From positions 7,349 through 25,245 of the forward strand of contig JADHYX010000227.1 in assembly GCA_027604685.1 (NCBI GenBank): DNA of 17,897 nt. The letters run 5' to 3'. Made by a program: the position numbers and the translations under genes. Position 1 is the stretch's first letter, and every line of letters starts with the position of its first letter. The notes below the pieces were generated by a model. The model made no database searches and had not been told where the DNA came from. It saw only the letters and a list, made by a program, of their open reading frames with translations. Below, in pieces: positions 9,871 through 17,897 of this stretch. This DNA is from Lobulomyces angularis. Its lineage: Eukaryota > Chytridiomycota > Chytridiomycetes > Lobulomycetales > Lobulomycetaceae.

Positions 9871-10889
9871 ATGAATGCTGATAAACTGAGTGAAACTGAC
9901 ATTCAAAGTCTATACAATTGGATTGACTCGCAACCAATTTCAAAACCAAAAAAAAATATTGCAAGAGGTTTGATTTAAAAATTTCTTTTTACTGAATTTT
10001 CAAATTTTATTTTTTAACATAGACTTTAGTGATGGAACAATTTTATCAGAAATCATATCAAACTACATACCAAAATTAGTAGACAAACATAATTATAATT
10101 CCGCTTCTTCAATATCTCAAAAGATGTACAATTGGAACACCTTAAATCATAAAGTATTTAAAAAGTTGAGTTACTTTCCATCAGAAGAATTAATATCCAA
10201 CATTGTCAATTGTAAGCAAGGGTACATTGAGTTATTATTGTTCGAGTTAAGACAGAAGGTAAATTTTCGCGTTAAGTGTATTGATTTTTTTTTTTTTTTT
10301 TTTCTAGATTGAATCATATTTAATAAAAATTAATCAAAAAAATCATAATTTTAATTTAAACAATCAACAAATTAGAAATCTAACACCCTTAAAAAAGAAC
10401 CCATCTCAAATCGAAGATTTGGCAACATTAAATTTTAGTTCAGTACCTAACAGTGCTTCACAAAACCAAGATTTCAATTCAAATGAGGTAAATACTCCAC
10501 AGCAACAACAAATATATCAACAGCAACCTAACAACACTCCATATTTTTTACAAAAAGAGAATAACAGTGCTTATAATTCCACATCAAACCTGTATCCGGA
10601 TTTGAGAGCTAATAAGAATTATCACAACAACACTAATCATAACACTGACAATTTAGTTAAGTGCAATACCGATTCTAGTGCAAATGTACAGCATATTGTC
10701 GAAAAAGATAAAATGATTGTTGAATTGAGGGATACTGTTCAGGTATAAAAAAAAACTCTTCGCATCTAACGTGAAATTTTTAAAAAGGTATTGCAGTTAA
10801 AAATTTCAAAATTAGAAAAACTATTAACTTTGAAAGATAAGAAAATAGATGAATTTGTAGTGATACTAAAAAATAATAATTTAGTTTAA
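9871..10889 (+). CDS. SPEF1: SPEF1/CLAMP-like flagellar CH-domain protein
   Basis: Exons 9871-9967, 10023-10258, 10308-10742 and 10788-10889, with introns of 55, 49 and 45 nt, give 289 residues ending in TAA. Residues about 8-112 form the SPEF1-type calponin-homology domain: LYNWIDSQPISKPKKN, then the DFSDG motif (33-37) split by intron 1, IPKLVDKHNY, WNTLNHKVFKKL and LLLFELRQK. A Gln/Asn-rich low-complexity linker follows (about 120-235, with PQQQQ and YQQQP runs). Residues about 240-285 form a heptad coiled coil (DKMIVELRDTVQVLQLKISK and KLEKLLTLKDKKIDEF) that matches the conserved C-terminal dimerisation segment of the family. SPEF1/CLAMP bundles and stabilises microtubules in axonemal central pairs and polarised cells. 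Its presence implies the organism builds a flagellum or cilium. Divergent from the TTC36-like gene. Confidence 0.92.
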
Positions 10890-11467
10890 TACAATATGAC
10901 AAATTAATTTCTTAAAATTATACAAACAACTATTTTAAGGTAAATAAACTAAACCTGTTTTCTTCTAGTAAATATGCATGGAAAACTTTTAAACAATTCA
11001 AATAAAACCTTTGTTGTACTCAAAATTTTGAAAGCCTTTGATTACTTGGAAAAATAAAAATCTATATATATGTAGTTGGAGTATAGTAGTAGTTAAGTAC
11101 TCACTAGCTTTATACTTCCCCAAAAGTAAAAAATTTCGAGGTTATTAACGGCAGGTACAAAACCATCTGAATTAAAATTACAAAATTTGGTTGTTGCTCT
11201 TGAAATGTTGCTTCTGTAAAATATTCACTAAAAAGCACTAGTTTTTAAAAGAAGTAATTTAACTTTTTCACAAAATACAAAAAAAGGATGTGCAATCATC
11301 CAAAAAATGAAAACTAACTTTCAAAATATTATTATTGAAGTAGACTAAATTATCATTGAAACGAAGCAGTTTAGTAGAAAAATTGTTATTTTGAGTCTTA
11401 TTACATCAGGGTTTTTCGTTTTTTATAACACTTGTGAAACTTTAAAAAAAAAATATTGTTTGCAATA
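10890..11467. other. Intergenic region between SPEF1-like gene and ATP2
   Basis: This 578-bp spacer carries the SPEF1 3' end and the ATP2 promoter. An AATAAA at 11001-11006, 112 nt after the SPEF1 stop, is a plausible polyadenylation signal. The 11070-11170 portion has a more even base composition and superficially suggests a small RNA, but I could not fold it as a tRNA. No ORF was recognised. Confidence 0.45.
11001..11006 (+). terminator. Candidate polyadenylation signal AATAAA (SPEF1-like gene)
   Basis: Canonical hexamer 112 nt downstream of the SPEF1-like stop codon, before a stretch of more mixed sequence. In DNA this AT-rich the motif is weak evidence. Confidence 0.3.
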
Positions 11468-13529
11468 ATGTTTTTAACCAGAAATATTCTTCACAAGGGA
11501 TTAAAAGCTCCTTTTGCAGGTTTATTTTTCAAACAAGCGATCTCATTTCTTACTAAATATCGTTTAATTTTCTTCTGCAGTTCGTTTCCAGTCTTCCAAT
11601 GCCACTCCCGGAAGCACAGGTGAAGTTCGTTCTGTTATTGGTGCTGTTGTTGATGTTCAATTTGATGCTGGCAAACTACCTCCTATTTTAAATGCCTTAG
11701 AAGTTCAAAAACACGATATTAGATTAGTATTAGAGGTTTCTCAACACTTAGGGTATGTTTTTTTTTTTTTTTTTCTTGATCTACCTTTTTAGAATATACG
11801 ATCAAAATAAGATCATGAATATTTGTTGAACCTTCATTACATTTTGTTTTTATGAAGCCTACTTTAACAATTATTTTACCTTATAATAGTGAAAACACTG
11901 TTCGTTGCATTGCTATGGATGGTACTGAAGGTTTAGTTAGAGGTCAAAAAGTTTTAGACACTGGTAGCCCTATCTGTGTACCTGTAGGTCCTGAATGTTT
12001 AGGTATGTTAATTTTATAACTAATGAATGGGATGTGTGGGGCGGATTGTGATTGCACCAACACTTTTCTTCTTCCCTGAGTTTTTTTTATAACTTATATC
12101 AAATTTTCAAAGTTGTAGAATAAAAATTAACAAAAAAATTTAAGACAGTACTTTTGGCTTAACAAAATTATTTTTATAGGTCGTATTATCAATGTTATTG
12201 GTGAACCTGTTGATGAAAGAGGTCCAATCAAAACTAAACAAGTGGCTTCAATTCATGCTGATCCTCCATCTTTTGTTGATCAATCCACTGTCCCTGAATT
12301 ATTAGAAACTGGTATTAAAGTGGTTGATCTTTTAGCTCCTTATGCTAGAGGTGGTAAAATTGGTTTATTTGGTGGTGCTGGTGTTGGTAAAACTGTATTA
12401 ATTACCGAATTAATTAACAACATCGCTAAGGTAAATATTAATATAGTATTTGACTATTTTAATTATTTTTAGGGTCATGGTGGTTATTCCGTTTTCTGTG
12501 GTGTAGGTGAACGTACCAGAGAGGGTAACGATCTTTACCATGAAATGCAACATGGTGGTGTTATCAACTTAAAAGGAGAAAGTAAAGCTGTTCTGGTCTA
12601 TGGACAAATGAATGAGCCTCCAGGTTAAAAATTACTGGAAAGATAAAGAAATTAAATGAAATATTTTAGGTGCTAGAGCTCGTGTCGCTTTGACTGGTTT
12701 GACTATTGCTGAATATTTCCGTGATAAAGAAGGTCAAGATGTTTTACTTTTCATTGATAACATTTTCCGTTTCACACAAGCCGGTTCAGAAGTATCTGCT
12801 CTTCTTGGTCGTATTCCTTCCGCTGTAGGTTATCAACCAACCTTAGCTACCGATATGGGTGGTATGCAGGAGAGAATTACAACTACAAAAAAAGGTTCCA
12901 TTACATCTGTACAAGCTATTTATGTCCCCGCTGATGATTTAACCGATCCTGCCCCTGCTACTACTTTCGCGCACTTGGATGCTACCACTGTATTAAGCAG
13001 AGGTATTGCAGAATTGGGTATTTATCCAGCTGTCGATCCATTAGATTCAAAATCAAGAATCTTGGATCCAAGAATTGTCGGAGAAGAACATTATGAAATT
13101 GCAACTAACGTTCAAAAAATTTTACAAAATTATAAATCTTTACAAGATATTATTGCTATTTTAGGTATGGACGAATTATCAGAGGAGGATAAAGTAAGGG
13201 ATTTTTTAGTTTCAGTAATTTTTAATAATTTTTGTAGTTAACTGTTGAACGTGCTCGTAAAATTCAAAAATTTATGAGTCAACCTTTTGATACCGCATTC
13301 GTTTTCACTGGTTATGAAGGGCGTTATGTTAAATTAGTTGTAAGTCTAATATAATATATGTATAAACTTTTTTGATAATAATTTGAAAAAATAACAGGAT
13401 ACAATTCGTTCGTTTAAAGAAATTTTAGATGGAAAACATGATGACTTACCAGAAGCAGCTTTTTATATGGTAGGAGATGTTGAAGAGGTTAGAAGAAAGG
13501 GAGAACAAATCGCTAAAGAAACTGCTTAA
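11468..13529 (+). CDS. ATP2: Mitochondrial F1F0 ATP synthase subunit beta
   Basis: Catalytic beta subunit of F1 ATP synthase, acting on the matrix side of the inner mitochondrial membrane. Exons 11468-11519, 11581-11752, 11890-12002, 12180-12430, 12473-12623, 12670-13193, 13238-13339 and 13398-13529 give 498 residues ending in TAA, the usual length. The first ~25 residues are basic and hydrophobic without acidic residues ([16 protein letters not shown]), a typical matrix-targeting presequence. Motifs: Walker A GGAGVGKT (177-184), GERTREGND with catalytic Glu209, Walker B LLFID (272-276), [20 protein letters not shown] and DELSEED (414-420). All key residues are intact. Exons are noticeably richer in G and C than neighbouring genes, as expected for a highly expressed gene. 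This is a nuclear copy with spliceosomal introns, not organellar DNA. The two longest introns (137 and 177 nt) lie in the 5' half. Confidence 0.97.
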
Positions 13530-14325
13530 AAAAAAAATGAAATTATATCAACTGTACCTTCTAAGTTAAAAAGTTTTTTTTTTTTTTTAAAGAATTTTTC
13601 TTCCCTTTCACTATTTCTACAGTTTTGGCATAATAATAAAACATATAATCTTTTTTTTTTTTTTTTTTTTCTAGTTTTTAGAAACTGTTAATAAGAAATA
13701 AAGATATATAGTTAATTTACCAAAAAAAATTTTTTCAATTTTAATTTTTTTTTTTTCATTTTTCTTTATAAAAAAACTTCGGAGTTGTTGAATTTTAAAG
13801 TATCAACAAAGATGTATTAATGAACATATTAAAGCTGACATTTTTTATTTTTAAATTAGGAAATTAGAAACGAGGATGGGTTTAAGAAAATAAACTTAGA
13901 AAAGATAGTTAATTTGAGTAGATTGAGTAGAAGTAGGTAGGAGCTTCAGTTGAAAGGGGATTGAGTAGAAGAGATGGAAGAAGTTTGAGATTAAGTTTGA
14001 AGTGTAATTTGGTGACGCAGTTGAGAGTGGCTACTTCGTTAAAAGTAATTCAGCATTAATTAGCTACTGAAGATCCTAAAAATCTAGTAAGCACTTTAGG
14101 TAGGTTTGGTTTTTATGGTTTTTCCAAAATTCTTGAATTCCTATTCTGAACTAATTTAAAAAGATTCGGGTTTTTGTTTTTCAAAATTCTCAAAATTGAA
14201 AATTCTGAAAAAAAAAAAATTTTCCTTTTTTTTTTTTTTTTGAAAAAATAAATTCCAAAGAAAAATAGAAAAAAAAAAACAATCAGATTAAAGAAAAAAA
14301 TATATGCAATTAAATCTTAAGTAAT
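13530..14325. other. Intergenic region with T-runs and a G-skewed segment
   Basis: About 800 bp between ATP2 and the membrane-protein gene. The first 330 bp are ATP2 3' sequence with T-runs. From about 13865 to 14015 the plus strand is strongly G-rich and nearly free of C, with three copies of TTGAGTAGA (13914-13922, 13923-13931 and 13961-13969). After 14160 the sequence returns to A/T homopolymers. No recognised gene; a short minus-strand reading frame crossing the G-rich part has no recognisable domain. If the downstream membrane protein has a signal-peptide exon, it should lie here, but I could not find one. Confidence 0.45.
13635..13640 (+). terminator. Candidate polyadenylation signal AATAAA (ATP2)
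   Basis: Canonical hexamer 106 nt downstream of the ATP2 stop codon, followed by a long T-run (about 13651-13672). The position is plausible, but the motif is common by chance at this composition. Confidence 0.35.
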
Positions 14326-15049
14326 ATGAAATACAATTCTTCCTCTCCTTGTTACAGTTGTGATCAAAATTTTTTATGCATTCAGAACCTCTTTACAAAA
14401 TCTTATTTGGAAAAAGACTCTTTGAATGCTTCATATCATTCCTGTAAGTGTTTTTTTTACTTTTTATTTTTAATCTTTTCTATCAAAACACAAATTAGGT
14501 GTATGTGGGAGTGAAAAAAGAGTGAATGACACCTTACACTGTTTAAATTTAGCATTAAATAAAACCTGTGATTTTGAAAACCATCCTTTTATATTTCTTT
14601 ACACATTACTCTTAATTGATGAACCTTCATTAGCAGCAAATAAACCTAATAATATTTCAAGAAATCCTAATAATAGTGCTATCTTACCTCTTTTACAAAA
14701 AAATTGTGTCAATGGCTTAAATGAAAATGCTTTAAACTTTATAGTTAATTGTATGAAAAATAAATAAAAAAGAGAGAATTAATTATTATTTTTTTTTTTT
14801 CTAGATAATGCAGAAAACGCTAACGTTACTTATACCAACAAAAACAATTTTGTATCGAAAGAAAATTATTCCTCATCAATAATTATTGGAGTACTCTTAT
14901 TATTACTAATTCTTACCGGTGTTTTTGCAATATTGTTTATAAAATTCAAAAAAAAAAAAAAAAAGGATGATAAGAAATCAGCTGCTGATGACTCGGAAGT
15001 AACCAGTTCTTCGACCAGAACCCTACCATATATCAACATAGATATTTGA
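14326..15049 (+). CDS. Unrecognised Cys-rich, glycosylation-rich single-pass membrane protein
   Basis: Exons 14326-14443, 14499-14750 and 14805-15049, GT-AG with correct phase, give 204 residues ending in TGA. I do not recognise the family. The first ~70 residues contain seven cysteines (9, 12, 18, 40, 42, 54, 63), suggesting disulphides. The ectodomain has about eight N-x-S/T sequons (for example N34, N49, N60, and NVT and NYS just before the membrane). One hydrophobic helix (about 149-169, IIIGVLLLLLILTGVFAILF) is followed by a run of lysines and a short acidic/Ser-rich tail. The positive-inside rule predicts the N-terminus outside and the C-terminus in the cytosol. Such topology normally needs a signal peptide, and none is encoded at this start, so a 5' exon may be missing. 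An alternative start at 14304 with a 37-nt intron (14321-14357) also stays in frame. Codon positions and splice sites look genuine. It could be a surface receptor or adhesin-like protein. Confidence 0.65.
14948..14968 (+). repeat. A17 tract plus GGAT inside coding exon
   Basis: Seventeen A residues followed by GGAT encode the lysine run just after the transmembrane helix. A one-base change in run length, real or from sequencing, would shift the frame of the cytoplasmic tail, so the tail depends on this count being right. TTC-A(n)-GGATG recurs downstream at 15185-15206. Confidence 0.6.
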
Positions 15050-15768
15050 ATAAAAAGTGACAAAAAGAAAATAAAATAAATAAAAAAAAAAGGGGAATTT
15101 CATTTTTTTTATCTGAATTCACCTTCTGTGACTTACAGTTGACAAAATTGTTTTTTTTTTTTTATTTATTATTATTTGGAAGTATTCAAAAAAAAAAAAA
15201 AGGATGGTTATTGAAACTTATACCTATATAATATATTTTTTTTTGCATTTTTTTTTTTATCATAAAATATAAATAAATAAATAAAAAAAAAAAAGGATTT
15301 GGAGTTTACTTTATTTCAGAATGCACCAGAGTTATTTTCTTTTATTTCTTTTTCACAGCAGTCTCAGTGAAGTTAGTAAACTGAAGCAGAAAATGGTATA
15401 AAATTCAGTTTATGCTTTTACGAAATTTTGCTTAAAAAACTAACACCATTAAAAGAAGTTAAGCTTTTAAAATATGCTCCAAGCAAAGAAAAAATAATTA
15501 CAAGTGCAAAAAAAAAAATTAACATGCTTTACATGCTAATTTAAATAAAAAAATTTTTTAAAACAAAAAAACCAAAAAAGGTTTATTAATAATTTTTTCC
15601 AATTCAAGTATTATAGCTTTTCAGCTTAATTTTACTGTCATAAAAAATAAATTTTAACCAAAAAAAAAAAAAAAGGATAAAAATTTTTTTATTTTAAAAA
15701 AAAAAAAAAAAAAAAATTTTTTTTTTTAAAAGTGTTTTAAAAAAAAAAAAAATTAAATTTTAAAACAG
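15050..15768. other. Intergenic region upstream of CreC-like gene, rich in A-tracts
   Basis: A 719-bp spacer dominated by A and T homopolymers. Three A-tracts (15188-15201, 15283-15294, 15660-15674) are each followed directly by GGAT, like the tract in the upstream coding exon. The part from about 15300 to 15420 has a more mixed composition. A long A-tract and T-tract pair (about 15697-15752) lies just upstream of the CreC-like start. No ORF or RNA gene was recognised. Confidence 0.5.
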
Positions 15769-17841
15769 ATGTCACTTAACTCAATGATTAGTTTAGATAG
15801 ACTTGCTGCACCACCTACAGAATTTTCTGTATTGACTGAAGACTACGTGTTAGATTCGACTTTGGAATTTCAAGATACACCAATTGAATTGATTAAAGTT
15901 GATGTCATACCTTACTATACATACCAAGCTCAAGATCAAGCTCAAAAATTGGCATTTCAAGAAATATTAAAATCTCCCATTGAATATAAGGAATTACCAA
16001 TTGAAGGTATAAAAAAAAAAACAAAAAAATTGTTAAACCACTTCTTTTCCTTATTAGATCCAAAACATTCAAAAAAAAAACTACTGTCTTCAACAAGTAT
16101 TCCAAATAATTCTGTTAAAGAATACTCAAAAAATCCGAAAACTGTTTTATTAAAGCAAATAAAACAGTTGAGTGAGTTGGCAAAATTTATTAGCTTTAGG
16201 TAAGTTTTTTATTTTTTTTTTGTTTTGCTTAATTTATCGTTTACTTTTTTTTCTTTTTTTAAATACATTAATTTGACATCTCTTTTTTAATTTTAAAAAA
16301 ATTTTTTTTATAGATCGAATACAACATACATTTTATTGAACTTTGGAAAAAAATTTTTATGGTGTGATTTATATACTAGACCAAAAGTAAAAATATATAA
16401 ATTTTTGCATTTTTAATTACTTTTTTTGATAAATAGGCTCCTTTAACACAAGTAACATTTGACTCTATCATCACTTGCCATGACTTAAACAGGATAAATC
16501 AAGATAATCCTGATTGCTTACTTGGTATTCACAATCAATTTGATGTATTAATACTTAAATTGTTTTTTTACATTTTATCCTAGGATTGCAAAGTGGTGAT
16601 ATATTTTGCATAAATATTATCTCTGGAAAATTTTATCACTTTAATAAAAACGGTTTAATTAATAAAACACAAGTAACTTGCATTAAATGGAAACCTGTTA
16701 GTAACCAAATTCATTTACAAATTAAATTTATGAACTTAGCTTTCCTAGGGCTCTGAACATATTTTTTTAGTTTCTCACCTTGATGGTACTGTTATAACTT
16801 ATGATAAGGAAAAAGAAGAATCTTCTTTTACACCATTGATACCAACTTCTGAACAGCATAGCTTCATTGTACCCTTAACATTTCAACCACAAAAAAAATG
16901 TAATCCAATCGGATGGTGGTCATTTGGTGGAAAAAATTCCCATGTAACAAGCTTCAGTTTTTCACCCGACTTAAAAACAGTTGCCTGTTGCACTATTAAT
17001 GGGTTTTTACGTTTAATTGATATACAAACAGAAAGGTTTATTTTTTATATTTAAAAAATATAATATTGCTTAAATAATTTTTTGTTTTTATTATTAAGAT
17101 GTATGCAAACATTTTCTAGTTTTTTTGGAGGAATTTTATGTCATTGTTTTTCGAATGATGGAAACTTTTTGGTTACTGGGGGACAAGATGATTTAATTTC
17201 AATTTATTATCAAAATCCTACCACCTTAGAGTATCAGTTAATTCAACGTGGAGAGGTTAGTTTTTTTTAATTTTTTTTTTTCTTTTTTTTCTTTTTTTTT
17301 TTAGTTTACTTAAACATATTAAATTTTTTTGTTTTTTTAATAATTAATCTAGGGACATTCTAGTTTTGTGCGATCTGTACAATTTGATACGTACATTGAA
17401 AACAATCTAAGAAAAGGCCTACGTCTAGGAAGTGTTGGTGAAGACGGAAGAATATTATTTTGGGAAATAAAACATGGAAACTTTCATTTATCAAGAAATT
17501 ATAGTACAAAAAATAAAAATTTACATGATACAAGTGGTAGAAGTATTTTACGAGAATCAAAAAAAGAAAATAATGGACCAAGCTCACCACCAGGTGTTGG
17601 AGGTGATGGTAAGGTAGACAGCTTCAAAGGAAAAAATGATGTTAAAATATTAGTTCCTATTGCGGTAAAAAAGACAACTTTTTTTTTTTTTATTTTTTTA
17701 TCAATTTTTTTTTTTTTTTAGTCTCATAAAATTAGTTTCGAAGCATTGTATTGTATATCCTTCATTAAAACAGCAATAATTACTACTGATAGACGTGGTG
17801 AAATAAAAATTTGGAATAGGCCAACTGAAAAAAAAAAATGA
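15769..17841 (+). CDS. creC: CreC/WDR20-family WD40 protein
   Basis: Exons 15769-16006, 16058-16199, 16314-16386, 16437-16524, 16584-16696, 16749-17035, 17099-17255, 17353-17664 and 17722-17841; the phase closes to 509 residues ending in TGA. Family blocks: HFNKNGLINKTQVTCIKWKP, GSEHIFLVSHLDGTVITYDK (about 219-238), a WD repeat around VTSFSFSPDLKTV, FGGILCHCFSNDGNFLVTGG with QDDLISIYY, GHSSFVRSVQFD, VGEDGRILFWEI and a final REGEIKIWNRP-like repeat (here RRGEIKIWNRP). The order matches fungal CreC and animal WDR20/DMWD. These proteins bind and activate a USP12/46-type deubiquitinase (CreB in Aspergillus, where the pair acts in carbon catabolite repression). A low-complexity insert (about 400-450) sits between repeats. 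The first intron (51 nt) is in frame and free of stops, so it could be retained. An 11-A run directly precedes the stop, so the last residues depend on its length. Confidence 0.88.
16007..16057 (+). other. Stop-free, frame-preserving 51-nt intron in CreC-like gene
   Basis: GTATAAAA at the 5' end and a pyrimidine tract ending CCTTATTAG at the 3' end mark this as an intron. Its length is a multiple of three and it has no stop, so retention would add 17 residues, mostly Lys and hydrophobic. Sequence alone cannot exclude that it is exonic. Confidence 0.6.
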
Positions 17842-17897
17842 CATTTATTACTGCCTCTATTAAATTAATTAATGATATCCTTGGTTTATTTTTTTTT

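Noticed and set aside
11070..11170. Possible tRNA or small RNA upstream of ATP2 (mixed composition, TTTCGAGG resembling a T-loop)
   Set aside because: No acceptor stem, D-arm or anticodon arm could be paired around it, and no proper B-box is present.
13815..13860. Candidate signal-peptide exon (MNILKLTFFIF) for the membrane protein
   Set aside because: The frame stops shortly afterwards and no GT donor lies before the stop, so it cannot be joined to the downstream exon.
13925..14065. Short minus-strand open frame of about 45 codons in the G-skewed region
   Set aside because: It has no start codon at a sensible place and no recognisable domain; the open frame is explained by the pyrimidine-rich strand having few stop codons.
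17360..17590. Minus-strand open frame opposite the CreC-like exon 8
   Set aside because: The plus strand encodes WD repeats in the correct phase; the antisense is Phe/Tyr-rich noise.
1..17897. CRISPR array, rRNA, viral or toxin genes
   Set aside because: No regularly spaced direct repeats with spacers, no rRNA-like sequence and no viral or toxin motif were seen on either strand.

Overview
The window is AT-rich eukaryotic nuclear DNA. It is packed with A and T homopolymers, and its protein-coding genes are broken by many very short GT-AG introns, mostly 40-75 nt. I reconstructed exon-intron structures by hand by joining reading frames across GT...AG boundaries and checking phase. All three stop codons (TAA, TAG, TGA) terminate recognisable genes, so the standard code is in use.

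Layout, left to right. (1) 44-1877, minus: a BED-finger hAT transposase-like gene with at least six exons, running off the left edge. (2) 2354-2820, plus: a 98-residue protein with one CCCH zinc finger, split by an intron inside the finger. (3) 3332-8034, plus: a complete 22-exon gene for the second-largest subunit of RNA polymerase III (RPC2/POLR3B). (4) 8472-9220, minus: a four-exon TTC36-like TPR protein, convergent with RPC2. (5) 9871-10889, plus: a SPEF1/CLAMP-like axonemal CH-domain protein, divergent from TTC36. (6) 11468-13529, plus: the mitochondrial F1 ATP synthase beta subunit in eight exons. (7) 14326-15049, plus: an unrecognised single-pass membrane protein, cysteine-rich and with many N-glycosylation sequons. 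(8) 15769-17841, plus: a CreC/WDR20-family WD40 protein in nine exons.

Organism. The ATP synthase beta subunit with a presequence indicates a mitochondrion-derived organelle. SPEF1 and possibly TTC36 point to a flagellated stage. The WD40 protein resembles fungal CreC more than animal WDR20 as far as I can judge by eye. Together with the small introns and strong AT bias, I infer a zoosporic fungus or a close relative (chytrid-like, Rozella-like or aphelid-like). This is inference; a flagellated protist outside fungi is not excluded.

The genes are mostly housekeeping and do not form one pathway. The only pair that looks functionally linked is the divergent TTC36/SPEF1 pair, which shares a 650-bp intergenic region containing an 8-bp-arm palindrome. 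I found no rRNA, convincing tRNA, CRISPR array or toxin gene. The least explained material is the orphan membrane protein and the G-skewed region upstream of it, the GC-rich patch next to the hAT gene, and a recurrent A-tract plus GGAT motif at 14.9-15.7 kb.
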